From B1SED10-225 sp964501415 (GTDB lineage Bacteria > Bacillota_I > Bacilli_A > Izemoplasmatales > Izemoplasmataceae), in contig CAZCSL010000010.1 in NCBI GenBank assembly GCA_964501415.1, forward strand, positions 1-47,930: 47,930 nt of DNA, given 5' to 3'. The notes under the pieces were generated by a model. It did no database searches, was not told the DNA's origin, and was given only the letters and a program-made list of their open reading frames with translations. The position numbers and the translations under genes were made by a program. Below, piece after piece: positions 33,364 through 43,161 of the stretch. How positions within the stretch are numbered: the stretch's first letter is position 1; each line of letters begins with the position of its first letter.

Positions 33364-35820
33364 TTAATCGGTCTTAGGTAATGCGTCTTTAGAAACATTC
33401 AAATAGACGTCTCGGTCTCTATGATTCCAGTTTTCATGCCACGTTGAGGGTATATAACTACCTTCATAGTAGACTTTTAAATCAGCATTTGCATAGGTGA
33501 ATTGTTGCCAACTAACCTCCACAACCGACTCGGGAATAAATAACCAGTTCAATTGAGTCCCCCAAAAAGCTTCTTGTTCAATTCTTTCTAAACCATCGGG
33601 CAACACTAAGTAATCCAAGTTTTCTGTATAACTAAAGGCATGGGTTTCAATCACTTCAAGTCCATCGGGTAAATGAACCGTTCTTACCCCACTATGGATG
33701 AAAAGGCCATATTCTATCGTGGTAATATTTTTCGGAATTGTCATTTCAATCAACGATTCCGTCTTTCTAAAGGCGCGTTCAGAAAGTATTTCTAAGTTTT
33801 CTGGTAATTCTAGGGTTTCTAGGGCTAAAGCATTCGCAAAGGCATAAGTGCCAATTTCTGTGACACTGTTTGGAATTTCTATGGTGGTTAGCGCCTTAGC
33901 TCTTAAAAAAGCTGAGCTTTCAATCACTTTTAAGCCTTCTGGTAAATGGACTTCTTCTAAAGCCGGAGTATCCGCCAAGATAAAGGCCGATAAAACGGTA
34001 ATACCATCGGGTATTGTGATGGATTCTAAGGAGGCCATCCCTCTAAAGGCGTCTTGTTCAATATTGCTTAATGAGTCAGGTAAATCGATGCTTTTCATAG
34101 ATAGGGTATCTTCAAAGGCAGAGCGTTGAATTTCCTCTAGATTGTCAGGTAAGATGACTTCCGTCAAATTATGGTTTTCATAAAACATATATTCTTCAAT
34201 AACACGCACATTTGAACCACTTTCGTAAGTGACACTCTCTAGATTATCCATGCGACGGAAAGCCCCTTGTTTAATCGTCTCAACGCTTTTTGGAATCAAG
34301 ATGGATTCCACCAAATCTAACCGTGCAAAAGCATCTCGTTCTATCGTTTTTAAGCCATCATTAAACACGATGGCTTCAATTTCAGTGTCTCTAAAGGCAA
34401 AGGCGCCAATCTCTTCTAAAGAATCGGGTAAAGTTAAGGTACCACTAAGTGTGGTTCGGTTAAAGGCTCTCTCACCAATACGCGTAGGATTACCATGAAA
34501 TGCCACGCTATCGATATTGGTACGCATAAACGCCTCATCACCAATCGTATCCAAATATTTTGGCACAATCAAATCATTGGCCGTTACATAATCAAAAACG
34601 CCTTCCCCAATATGTTTGATGTTATCCGGATTATCAAACTGCACCGATTCTAAATCATAGTTTAATCTAAACACTTCATCTTCTATCGTATGGACATGTT
34701 TGGGGATGACGACACTTTCAATGTCTGATTCTTTGAATAAACCTTCTGATAAAACCGTAACGGGTTTATCCCCAATGGTAGGGGGAATGACGATATCCAG
34801 GTCATCACCTAAGTATTCATCCAAAAAGGCCTCCCCATCGTCAAACGAGAATAACCATTCATCTGTGATGCCTTCCCACTGGGCAATCAAAGTCATCGGT
34901 TCTTGTTGCCAAATTTCTAGTTCACTATAATACCAGTACTGATATGCATCTTCCCAATGTGAAAATGCATAATCCTCTCTTTGTGGTAAGTCTATGTAAT
35001 CAGAAATATCGATTACTGAATCATAAGGAAAAGACTTTTCAATGGGTTCAGACCCATCGTTAAAATCAAAATATACGGTAACTTCTTGACCTTCATAAAT
35101 CGCATATAGGTCAATCTCACCCGTCTCATCGATGGCTTCAAGGTCGATAACCTCGCCTTGTGGATCTAAAGCCCACCCTTTAAACGTATAATCGTCATAA
35201 ACTGGCACATCAGGGGCCTCAATAGGCTCATCTGCATAAACGCTAATCGTTTCGATTAATGATTCGTACACATCGTAAAAGTTAAAGGTCATCTCTTCTA
35301 AGGCTTCAAAGTTCGCTGTAATGACGGTGGTTTCTTCAATCGTGTCCGGTTTGTTTTCATAACCGATAAAACGGTATCCTTCAATAGGTTTTGGGTCCTC
35401 TAAGGTTAAAGATTCTCCGTGTTCAACTTCTTTGGTTTCAATGATCCCCTGTGGTCCTTCAACGGTTACATCATAGACCATTATCTCATAAATAGGATAG
35501 ACTGCTTTGTCTTCAGAAAAATCTAATTCATCCAAAGACAAATCCCAGCTAATAAAGACATGGCCCTCTTTTTCAGGTGCCGAAGGCATCACAAAATCAT
35601 CATTGATGCCAACTTCAATACTTTCGATTAAGGTATCTTCCGCATCATAAAAAGACAACGTGATGGTGTCTTCATCTTCCACTACATTGTTGTCATCCTC
35701 ACCGTTTTCTACTTGGTCTTCTTCTGGTGGTGGCACATCCCCGTTTTCTGTTTCTTCGGTATCACAAGCCGCTAGTAACAAAAAAAATAATGCCACAACC
35801 ATCAGTTTTGAAATCCGCAT
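33364..35820 (-). CDS. Lipoprotein with InlB-type repeats and BspA-type leucine-rich repeats
   Basis: The signal ends LAAC (Cys19), followed by an acidic, Pro-containing stretch. Four or so InlB/Flg_new-like units (GHVFISWD, GYRFIGYE, YTFKGWAL, YAFSHWED) fill about residues 50-320. From about 325 to 800 comes a ladder of BspA-type (LRR_5) repeats of about 23 residues, with the pattern (L/I)-x-x-I-x-x-x-AF and I-x-IP-x-x(V/I), for example IGERAFNRTTLSGTLTLPDS. Such repeats occur in surface proteins that bind host or matrix proteins or polysaccharide. It is monocistronic; AAAGGGG precedes the ATG. The leader has two dyads (35843-35857 and 35869-35881). Confidence 0.92.
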   Translation of the reverse strand: MRISKLMVVALFFLLLAACDTEETENGDVPPPEEDQVENGEDDNNVVEDEDTITLSFYDAEDTLIESIEVGINDDFVMPSAPEKEGHVFISWDLSLDELDFSEDKAVYPIYEIMVYDVTVEGPQGIIETKEVEHGESLTLEDPKPIEGYRFIGYENKPDTIEETTVITANFEALEEMTFNFYDVYESLIETISVYADEPIEAPDVPVYDDYTFKGWALDPQGEVIDLEAIDETGEIDLYAIYEGQEVTVYFDFNDGSEPIEKSFPYDSVIDISDYIDLPQREDYAFSHWEDAYQYWYYSELEIWQQEPMTLIAQWEGITDEWLFSFDDGEAFLDEYLGDDLDIVIPPTIGDKPVTVLSEGLFKESDIESVVIPKHVHTIEDEVFRLNYDLESVQFDNPDNIKHIGEGVFDYVTANDLIVPKYLDTIGDEAFMRTNIDSVAFHGNPTRIGERAFNRTTLSGTLTLPDSLEEIGAFAFRDTEIEAIVFNDGLKTIERDAFARLDLVESILIPKSVETIKQGAFRRMDNLESVTYESGSNVRVIEEYMFYENHNLTEVILPDNLEEIQRSAFEDTLSMKSIDLPDSLSNIEQDAFRGMASLESITIPDGITVLSAFILADTPALEEVHLPEGLKVIESSAFLRAKALTTIEIPNSVTEIGTYAFANALALETLELPENLEILSERAFRKTESLIEMTIPKNITTIEYGLFIHSGVRTVHLPDGLEVIETHAFSYTENLDYLVLPDGLERIEQEAFWGTQLNWLFIPESVVEVSWQQFTYANADLKVYYEGSYIPSTWHENWNHRDRDVYLNVSKDALPKTD

Positions 35821-35906
35821 GATAAAACCCCTTTCATATGATGTTTACAGTCTAAACAATCCTTTTTGTGATTTCAAATCATGTGCACTTTCTTTATATT
35901 GTACAA

Positions 35907-35931
35907 AAAAGAGCTCTATTAAAGCTCTTTT
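35907..35931 (-). terminator. Terminator of the galactoside operon
   Basis: A 9-bp stem (35907-35915 with 35923-35931) with a 7-base loop is followed on the minus strand by a T6 run, 48 bases after the stop of the GH2 gene. Confidence 0.85.
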
Positions 35932-35979
35932 CAATGTTAACTTATAATCCGTCTTTTTCATTTGCGGTTAAGTAAAACG

Positions 35980-38301
35980 TTATCCTTTGACCTCTATAGA
36001 CGTTTCAAGGATGCCATAGTGTGTTGAGGATATGTTGATGGTGCCTCTTCCCGGTTTTAAGGAACGTACCCAAAAGCTTTCTATGCCGCCTTTTAAGCTG
36101 CGTTTTTCAGGACCTATTAAAACAATGCTTCCTGAGGTTTTTATTTCGATGACTTCTTCGCTGTAAGCCGCCCGGTCCAAAAAGGCATTGGCAAGTTCAA
36201 CGGTGATTTTGGTTACATCATAGGTGTCTTGATGATATAGCGTATCGCTATCTTGTGTTAAACGCAATTGGTAATCATCGTTTTCACCTTTTTGTTTGGT
36301 GATGACATGTTGATGGTTTTGATACCCTTTAAACGTAAATACTCTACTGTCTTCACCCCAACCACCGACATGCTTGGTATAGAGATTCACCGCATCATCA
36401 TAGCTCATTTTATATTTCCATAAAATGAAACCAAACAAGATTTTATCTTTTAAGCGCATCTTTAAGTCATGTCTTAGCATATAAAGCATGATGTTTTTGA
36501 CCCGGTTTGCATCTTTTTTTGTAAATGTTTCTTGTTTTTCAATCTGTTGACCGATAAAATCATCGATAATAAAGGGTGGATTTGTCATGTGCTTGTAGCG
36601 TTTGGAAGGGTAAAATGACTTTATAAACGCATCGTTTTTATAAAGATCAATACGCTCACAATTACTCGCAACAACCACGCGCTTTAAAACGCCCCCGGCG
36701 CGGTCACCAATATGCATATTGGATAAAACCTCAAGATAAGGCCTTTGCGTAAAGGCCCCATAAACATGCGCGGCGTATTTTGGATTGCGGTTCATATCTA
36801 ACACCCCGTGATAACAAACATGATCATTAGAGCCAAATGCACGGTGGGTATTATAATCGCTCATGCACCATCCAATCGCACCCATTAAGCCTTTCATCCC
36901 GTATGCCGCATCCAAGACATTGAGGTGTCTAAGCGCATGTTCAATACGCCTTTCATCGTGGTCAAACGCTTTGGTTGGAAACATATGACCGTTATATTCT
37001 GTAACCAAGTAAGGGTGGGTTTTGTTCGTCACCTTTGTTTTATCACTTAAGCCTTCGTTATCGCCTGTGTGGGTAAAGTCATTCATGGTATAGATATCTT
37101 CTAATAGATTTGAATGCTTCATGACTCTAACCCCGCCTGTTGGGCGGCTTTGGTCAATTGATTTGACCAAGGCTTGGGTCTTTTTATAAAACGCATCATC
37201 GTCTTTGCTTTCGTTAATTCTGGTCCCGATGATGACGATACTGGGATGGTTATAATCATCGATAACCATCGTTTTTAAATCATTTAGCGCGTGGTTTTTC
37301 CATGCCTCATCACCGATATGTTGCCAACCGGGTAGTTCGGTGAAGACGAGCAGGCCCACTTCATCACACCGGTTTAAAAAGTGTTTGCTAGGTGGATAAT
37401 GAGAACTTCTGACGATATTGAGCGCTAGGTCATTTTTTAAGAGTTCGACATCTTTTTCTTGCGCGCTTTTTGGCATCGCATAACCCACATAAGGGTAGGA
37501 TTGGTGACGATTTAAGCCTCTTAAAAAGATTTTTTCACCGTTCAGATAAAAACCATCCGCATCTACTTTGATGCTTCTTAAGCCAAAACGCTCCTCATAA
37601 ACACAGCTTTTGTTTATAAACGCTTTGAGGGTATAAAGATTAGGCTCATCGATAGACCAAAGTTTTAAATCATGCGTTTCTTTAAGATTGTACTCACCTT
37701 GTTTTGATTTCGCTAAAAAGCGTTTTAATACTTGTTTATCATCGGAGATTTCAAATTGACACGTGATATCATCCCTTTTTTCACGCAACTTAGCGCGCAG
37801 ATTGAAATGCGTTTGATCACCATCGATCAAAAGATGATCGATAACGAATTCACTGGTTTCAACCAGTGTGACTTCCCGGTAAATACCGCCGTAAGTCAAA
37901 TAATCAACCACGTGGCCAAAAGGCGGGTGATCAGGGGTTTCTTTTGAATCGACTTTGATGGTTAAGAGGTTTTCTGCTTGCAAGGCTTCTGTCAATTCAA
38001 CTTTAAAGCGGGTGTAACCCCCAACATGAGTGGTAAGCCGTTTTGAGTTTAAATAAACGGTTGCTTTGCTCATAATGCCGTCACATACCAAAAACAAACG
38101 ACGGTCTTGTTTTAAATCATAGTTAAAGCTTTTTTGATACGTCGTTATCAACTGGGTTTTGCTTTCATCAAAATAGTTTTTAGGCAGTGCTTTTACGGTG
38201 TGGGGAATATCGATAAGTTGATTAGTAAAAGGGGTTTTAATATCGTTTTGATTAAAGCCGATTTTAAATTGCCAATCAAAGTTCAGGGCCGTCTTGATCA
38301 T
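35980..38301 (-). CDS. Glycoside hydrolase family 2, probable beta-galactosidase
   Basis: The 773-residue protein follows the GH2 plan: a jelly-roll (about 1-150), an immunoglobulin-like domain (150-245), then a TIM barrel. NGEKIFLRGLNRHQSYP (254-270) opens the barrel. The acid/base is Glu364 in GTRINES and the nucleophile is Glu435 in VTEYNGH, so catalytic residues are intact. No signal peptide is present, so it acts in the cytoplasm on sugars brought in by the symporter encoded upstream. Beta-galactoside is the most likely substrate given the GH36 gene, but other GH2 activities are possible. The start at 38301 has AAAGGAG 10 bases upstream and overlaps the symporter gene by 26 bases. Confidence 0.88.
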   Translation of the reverse strand: MIKTALNFDWQFKIGFNQNDIKTPFTNQLIDIPHTVKALPKNYFDESKTQLITTYQKSFNYDLKQDRRLFLVCDGIMSKATVYLNSKRLTTHVGGYTRFKVELTEALQAENLLTIKVDSKETPDHPPFGHVVDYLTYGGIYREVTLVETSEFVIDHLLIDGDQTHFNLRAKLREKRDDITCQFEISDDKQVLKRFLAKSKQGEYNLKETHDLKLWSIDEPNLYTLKAFINKSCVYEERFGLRSIKVDADGFYLNGEKIFLRGLNRHQSYPYVGYAMPKSAQEKDVELLKNDLALNIVRSSHYPPSKHFLNRCDEVGLLVFTELPGWQHIGDEAWKNHALNDLKTMVIDDYNHPSIVIIGTRINESKDDDAFYKKTQALVKSIDQSRPTGGVRVMKHSNLLEDIYTMNDFTHTGDNEGLSDKTKVTNKTHPYLVTEYNGHMFPTKAFDHDERRIEHALRHLNVLDAAYGMKGLMGAIGWCMSDYNTHRAFGSNDHVCYHGVLDMNRNPKYAAHVYGAFTQRPYLEVLSNMHIGDRAGGVLKRVVVASNCERIDLYKNDAFIKSFYPSKRYKHMTNPPFIIDDFIGQQIEKQETFTKKDANRVKNIMLYMLRHDLKMRLKDKILFGFILWKYKMSYDDAVNLYTKHVGGWGEDSRVFTFKGYQNHQHVITKQKGENDDYQLRLTQDSDTLYHQDTYDVTKITVELANAFLDRAAYSEEVIEIKTSGSIVLIGPEKRSLKGGIESFWVRSLKPGRGTINISSTHYGILETSIEVKG

Positions 38302-39697
38302 ACTGACCACGCTCCTTTAGTTTTAACACGATATCGGCATACATCGTTTCATTGAGACGATGTTTTTTGTTAAAGACGCTCAACGATAAAATCAGACCAA
38401 TCACCGGTACGACAAACATCAAGATGCGCATGCCGATAATCGTAAAATCGCTTTGGGGCTGACGCACTTCATCGATGGCTGGGACAAACTGAAAGAGTTC
38501 TAAACCAAGCCCAATGACCCCTAATGAAAGGCCCATGGCCAGTTTGACGATAAAGGTTTGTACGCTAAAGGCCAAGGCTTCTGAACGTTCTTTTTGATGG
38601 AACTCCCCATATTCTACGGTATCTGAGATTAAGACGGTTTGAAGCACCATCTGAAGGCCTTGACCGATGAAGACAAAGCTACCAAACACAAACAGTAACG
38701 CGAGCTCAACGGCGTTTTCCAACAAAAACGCATTAAAGAACAATAAGAAAAAACCACTGATTTGCAAGATTACTGAAGCGTTAAAGATTTGTTTGCGTGT
38801 AAAGATTTTTTTAAAAAGGGGAAACACCAAAGAACCTATCACTTGTAAAACCCCGCCAATACCGATAAATACGGCGAACAATGCGGGTCTACCAATATCG
38901 TATAAAATGTAATATACCGCCATACCGCTGGTGATATAAAGCACAAAGTTCGCAATCAAGACCACGACCATAACGACTAAAAGCTGGTCGTTTTTCTTCA
39001 GTAAATAAAACATCCGTTTTAACGTGACGCGTTGCGCCTTTTTAAGGACGACGTTTTCTTTGACTTTAAGAGCGAGTAATAACTCACTAAAGAAAAAGAC
39101 CAAAGATACGATTAAAGCTAAAAAGAAAAAGCCTCGCGTCTGCGCTGCCACATCAGCACCGCCCCCTAAAATCTCCGATAAGCCTAAATACCCTGCAGAG
39201 ATGATAAAAAAGCCAATACTGGTAAATAGACGGGTCAAGACGGTGATGCTTTCACGTTCTTTTTGCGATTGCGATAAGGCGGGAATCATAGACCAAAACG
39301 GGATGTCCATCAAGGTATAACTCATGCCCCAAAGCGTGTAAAATACCGTGACATACGCATACATACGCAATGAATCCGCAGGCAAGTCGGGATTCAAAAA
39401 GATAAACAACAAAATAATAGCGTTTAAAAAGGATCCGATCAAAATCCAGGGTCTAAACTTACCCATTCTTGTGTGGGTGTTGCTGACGATACCACCCATG
39501 ATGGGGTCGTTGATGGCATCCCAAACGCGAACAACCATCATCATCGTGCCGATGAATAGCGGTGAGATACCGATTAAATCAATAAAATAAAAGGCCATGA
39601 TGGTGCTCATCGCAAACATGGCATCTTTACCGAGGCCGCCAAAGGCAAAGATAAATTTCTGATGTTTTGGTACGGACGTGGTTTTAAGCTTTTCCAT
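38276..39697 (-). CDS. GPH-family sugar:cation symporter
   Basis: The 473-residue, roughly 12-helix protein has the MelB/GPH hallmark DAINDPIMGGIVSNTHTRMGKFRPW (parts near residues 61-85) with the cation-site Asp residues. It should import a galactoside or related sugar with Na+ or H+. It lies between the GH36 and GH2 genes and overlaps both, which fits uptake of alpha- or beta-galactosides for these two cytoplasmic enzymes. AAAGGAG precedes the ATG. No EIIA-like regulatory tail is present, unlike LacS of lactic acid bacteria. Confidence 0.9.
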   Translation of the reverse strand: MEKLKTTSVPKHQKFIFAFGGLGKDAMFAMSTIMAFYFIDLIGISPLFIGTMMMVVRVWDAINDPIMGGIVSNTHTRMGKFRPWILIGSFLNAIILLFIFLNPDLPADSLRMYAYVTVFYTLWGMSYTLMDIPFWSMIPALSQSQKERESITVLTRLFTSIGFFIISAGYLGLSEILGGGADVAAQTRGFFFLALIVSLVFFFSELLLALKVKENVVLKKAQRVTLKRMFYLLKKNDQLLVVMVVVLIANFVLYITSGMAVYYILYDIGRPALFAVFIGIGGVLQVIGSLVFPLFKKIFTRKQIFNASVILQISGFFLLFFNAFLLENAVELALLFVFGSFVFIGQGLQMVLQTVLISDTVEYGEFHQKERSEALAFSVQTFIVKLAMGLSLGVIGLGLELFQFVPAIDEVRQPQSDFTIIGMRILMFVVPVIGLILSLSVFNKKHRLNETMYADIVLKLKERGQYDQDGPEL

Positions 39698-42011
39698 GGT
39701 TTTGCTCCTTTATAACGTATAATCTAGAACTAAAGTCCGGCATCACGCGCATCTTTTCATGATAACCAGTGCCACTGAAACGAGGCGGTAAAACCAACCC
39801 TTGGTGCATTAAGGTTTTGCCTTTTAAAACGGTTTTAAACCGTTCCACTTCAAACAAGTAATGATTACTAAGTAAATTAAACAGCGTACCGTGGGCTTTT
39901 AACTTGATGGGCATGGCGTGTTTAACCAAAGCCCCAAAGCGTTTTAAGTTTTCAAATTGAGGGCGGTTTTCAATCTCATAGGTCTTATCTTCATCCAATC
40001 CTTGAACGTTGATGATTTGATGGCCTGGATTTGGCGGATTCAGCCCTTGAAAAACCCCTAAAATCGCTTCGTCCTTTTTCTCAGATACGACCATATAGTG
40101 AAACCCTTCCTCGGTGGTTAGCTGATAAAACCTACCGTACTGTAAAAGATTGCGGTGCGCTTTATAAAAAGCGATTTGGGCTTTAATGACTTTTTCATCA
40201 AAACGCGAGCGTTTCCTTAAATCCAGTTCATACCCTAACAAGCCAAAACAAGCCACGTTGAACCGTGTCTCTAAGGGCGTGTGTCTTAAGACCTGATGAG
40301 AGATATCGTCGCTAACATGATTTGAGATGCTAGAGATTGGATAAGGCAAGCTCGTGCCCGCGTGAATGTTAAGCCGCTCAAAACTATCGGTATTATCGCT
40401 TGTCCATGTTTGCGGCATATAAAAAAGCATGCCAAGGTCAAAGCGGTTACCCCCACTGGCGCACGATTCAAACAAAACATGCGGAAAGGCTTCTTTTAAA
40501 CGCTTTAAAAGCCGGTACAACCCAAGCGTGTATAGATGGGTTAATTTACCTTGATGGGCGCGGCTTTGGTGTTGGGAGAAGACGTCGGATATATTGCGGT
40601 TCATATCCCATTTGACATAATCGACCTGGGCTTTATGAAACAATTCATAAAGCGTATCAAACAAATAATCGACAACTTCAGGTTTGCTTAAATCAAGCAT
40701 CAATTGATGACGACCTAAAGATGGTTTGATGTTTGGGTGTCTGATAACCCACGTCGGATGTTTTTTATAAAGTTCACTTGCCATTGAAACCATCTCAGGC
40801 TCCACCCAAAGGCCAAACTTTAGCCCTAAGCGTTTGATTTTATTACTGAGATGAGGCAACCCCTTAGGCAGTTTTTTCTTATGTTCAACCCAATCGCCTA
40901 AAGAGCTTTGATCATCATCGCGCTTCGCAAACCACCCATCATCCAAACAAAAACATTCAATACCAAGCTTTTGAGCTTTTTTGGCAAGTTTAAGCAAATC
41001 TTTTTCCTTAAAATCAAAGTAAGTCGCTTCCCAGTTATTAACTTTGATAGGGCGGGCTTGTTTATTTTTGGTAATATGTTTTTCAATGAAACGATGCATG
41101 TTGTGACGCATGCCATTTAAGCCTTGGTTAGAAAAACTTAAGAGGGCTTCTGGGGTGTAAAAAGTATCCTTGGGCTTTAGGTGCCATTTAAAATCAAAAC
41201 TATTGATACCTAAATTAACCCGCAGTAAATCGTGGGGGTTTTTTTCAATGTTGGCCTCAAAATTGCCTGAATAAATCAAATTAAAACCATACACATCGCC
41301 AAAGGTTTGACCGGCTTCTTGTTTTAACAAAGCGAAAAACGGGTTGTGATCACTACTTGAGACGCCTTTTTTACTATCGATTTTATGTACGCCATATCTA
41401 AGCGGGTGTCTTTGCATATGGCGTTCTTTAATCCAAGCGCCATCCAACGTCAACAAATCATAATTTGAGGTTAAAAAATCGAGATTGGCACTTAACATAC
41501 GGTCGATGATTATATCAGCTTCGCTTTGGTTTTCTAAAGCACAGCTTCTTATGATGATGTCTTCTTCATCATAAGGCGTAATAAACAAGTGCAAATAGAT
41601 ATCAAAGGTTTTTTCCTTCAGTGTAATTTTTAACGTCTTTGGTTTGGCTAGCTTGGGATAATCTTTTAAGGTGAAATCCTTAAGGGATTCATGAGCATGA
41701 TACAAAAAATCCATGCTGCGGTAGCCTGCCTCATTTTCAAGATGCACCATCGGTTCACGGTAATCGCCTTTACCGTAAGTTGGGGCTTCTAAAGGCACAT
41801 GATTGAGATTAAAATCCGTATCTTCATAGCTTGTGGAGCTGCCTAGCGGCAAGGGCGGTTCTTTTAAAAAAGCCTCAAGAGGTGGTATGTCATTTAAGGA
41901 CTGACCATAATAAAGGTGCAATAAATGCTTGGTTTTTGATAGGCCAATTACATACGTGGTGGACTTTGTGTTGATCACAAACAAGTCTTTTTCTTTAAGA
42001 TACTTGATCAT
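39684..42011 (-). CDS. Alpha-galactosidase, glycoside hydrolase family 36
   Basis: The 775-residue length and domain order (N-terminal beta-supersandwich, barrel from about 320, C-terminal beta domain) are typical of bacterial GH36 enzymes such as MelA/AgaA. The retaining mechanism residues are visible: nucleophile Asp469 in YVKWDMNR and acid/base Asp539 in TWTSDNTD. CLDDGWF (355-361) and LWVEPEMVS (401-409) form substrate-binding blocks. Without a signal peptide it is cytoplasmic. It would remove alpha-galactose from melibiose or raffinose-type sugars. It is the first enzyme gene after the LacI regulator, and AAAGGAG precedes it. Confidence 0.95.
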   Translation of the reverse strand: MIKYLKEKDLFVINTKSTTYVIGLSKTKHLLHLYYGQSLNDIPPLEAFLKEPPLPLGSSTSYEDTDFNLNHVPLEAPTYGKGDYREPMVHLENEAGYRSMDFLYHAHESLKDFTLKDYPKLAKPKTLKITLKEKTFDIYLHLFITPYDEEDIIIRSCALENQSEADIIIDRMLSANLDFLTSNYDLLTLDGAWIKERHMQRHPLRYGVHKIDSKKGVSSSDHNPFFALLKQEAGQTFGDVYGFNLIYSGNFEANIEKNPHDLLRVNLGINSFDFKWHLKPKDTFYTPEALLSFSNQGLNGMRHNMHRFIEKHITKNKQARPIKVNNWEATYFDFKEKDLLKLAKKAQKLGIECFCLDDGWFAKRDDDQSSLGDWVEHKKKLPKGLPHLSNKIKRLGLKFGLWVEPEMVSMASELYKKHPTWVIRHPNIKPSLGRHQLMLDLSKPEVVDYLFDTLYELFHKAQVDYVKWDMNRNISDVFSQHQSRAHQGKLTHLYTLGLYRLLKRLKEAFPHVLFESCASGGNRFDLGMLFYMPQTWTSDNTDSFERLNIHAGTSLPYPISSISNHVSDDISHQVLRHTPLETRFNVACFGLLGYELDLRKRSRFDEKVIKAQIAFYKAHRNLLQYGRFYQLTTEEGFHYMVVSEKKDEAILGVFQGLNPPNPGHQIINVQGLDEDKTYEIENRPQFENLKRFGALVKHAMPIKLKAHGTLFNLLSNHYLFEVERFKTVLKGKTLMHQGLVLPPRFSGTGYHEKMRVMPDFSSRLYVIKEQNHGKA

Positions 42012-42033
42012 AGTTACGCTCCTTTCACCTCAA

Positions 42034-43020
42034 TTATGCAGAATGCCGTTTAATCAATTTGGTTGGTAAGATTTTTAAGACGGGCGGTTTGTCTGGATGA
42101 TCTCTTTTGGCCAAAAGTGAAGCGATCGCTTCTTCTCCCATCGCTTTGATAGGAATTTTAACCGTCGTTAAGGAAGGATGCATATAACGCGCTTGGGCAA
42201 TATCGTTAAAGCCGATGATACCAACAGTTTGTGGAATCTCATAACCAGCTTCATGTAAAGCCTTCATCGCGCCGATGGCGATGGAATCATTGGCACAAAG
42301 GTAAAGCTCAAGGGGTTTTTGTTTTTCTAACAAGGCTTTCATCTGTTCATAGCCGTTTTTTGAAGTGAACGGACTTCTTAAAAAATGCTTCTCATCATAG
42401 CGATTTTGTGCTTTTAAATAGGCTTTTAGATATTTTTCACGCGGTTCTAAGACGCCTTTGAGTGTATGGTTGTTTTCATAACCACCGATATAACCAATCC
42501 GTCGGTAGTTTTTGCTCTCACAATACTGAGTCACGCTTTTCATCGCCGCTTTAAAATCGATGATGACGCTATCAAAGACTTGTGTATCGGGCGTACTATC
42601 CACAAAGACCATGAATTTGGTTTTGCGGCTAAAGGCTTTGATTTCTTTTTGCGTAAATTTTCCTAATAAAATCAAGCCATCGATATTTTGAAGCTGTTCA
42701 TAGTCATAGCTGCCATTGGTTTTATAAAGGGTTAAAATATAAATCCCCAGCGCTTTTGCAGAGGCTAAAATACCATCACGAATTTCCATGTAATAAGGGT
42801 CATTTAGGCTTTGGGTTTGGTCATACCAAAGCACGACGCCAATATGTAAATGATTAAGGTAGTTTTGGTGTTTCGATTGATAACCGATTTGTTTAGCCAC
42901 ATCCAAAATCAATTTTCGTTTGGCCTCTGAAACGCTCATGGATTGATCGTTCCTCAATACCCTAGAAACCGTGGTCACAGAAACCCCACTTTTTTTAGCG
43001 ACGTCTTTTAAGGTAGGCAT
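42034..43020 (-). CDS. LacI/GalR family regulator of the galactoside operon
   Basis: The helix-turn-helix LKDVAKKSGVSVTTVSRVL (residues 3-21) and the 328-residue length are typical. The ligand domain shows YYMEIRDGILASAKALGIYI and VGIIGFNDIAQARYMHPSLTT-type blocks. It is the first gene of the operon with the GH36, symporter and GH2 genes downstream on the same strand, so it likely represses its own transcription along with theirs, with a galactoside as inducer. An inverted repeat overlaps its promoter. GGGGTGA precedes the ATG. Confidence 0.93.
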   Translation of the reverse strand: MPTLKDVAKKSGVSVTTVSRVLRNDQSMSVSEAKRKLILDVAKQIGYQSKHQNYLNHLHIGVVLWYDQTQSLNDPYYMEIRDGILASAKALGIYILTLYKTNGSYDYEQLQNIDGLILLGKFTQKEIKAFSRKTKFMVFVDSTPDTQVFDSVIIDFKAAMKSVTQYCESKNYRRIGYIGGYENNHTLKGVLEPREKYLKAYLKAQNRYDEKHFLRSPFTSKNGYEQMKALLEKQKPLELYLCANDSIAIGAMKALHEAGYEIPQTVGIIGFNDIAQARYMHPSLTTVKIPIKAMGEEAIASLLAKRDHPDKPPVLKILPTKLIKRHSA

Positions 43021-43031
43021 CGTTTCACCCC

Positions 43032-43078
43032 TAGTAAATTTATAGTTTAATTTTACTATTATTTTACTTTAAAGACAA
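43032..43078 (-). promoter_or_regulatory. Promoter and candidate operator of the galactoside operon
   Basis: On the minus strand TTGTCT (43078-43073), 17 bases and TAAAAT (43055-43050) form a fair promoter. Inverted arms TAGTAAA (43032-43038) and TTTACTA (43052-43058), 13 bases apart, overlap the -10 and the start region, the right place for a LacI-family repressor. Confidence 0.55.
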
Positions 43079-43080
43079 GC

Positions 43081-43127
43081 AAAAAAAAAGAACACCTTCA
43101 TACCAATGGGTATTAAAGGTGCTCTTT
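43081..43127 (-). terminator. Terminator after the heliorhodopsin/DUF1295 genes
   Basis: A 12-position stem (43087-43098 with 43116-43127, one mismatch) holds an inner TACC/GGTA hairpin and is followed on the minus strand by a run of nine T. It lies 35 bases past the stop of the gene at 43162. Confidence 0.9.
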
Positions 43128-43161
43128 GGTGGTTGCACATTGTAAAGATTGCGCAATGATT

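Noticed and set aside
33364..35820. Regular 69-base periodicity that might be a DNA tandem repeat or CRISPR-like array
   Set aside because: The periodicity is at protein level (leucine-rich repeats); the nucleotide units are diverged and there are no unique spacers between exact repeats.
33848..35947. Plus-strand frames opposite the leucine-rich lipoprotein gene
   Set aside because: The periodic composition comes from the repeats on the other strand; no start signals are seen.
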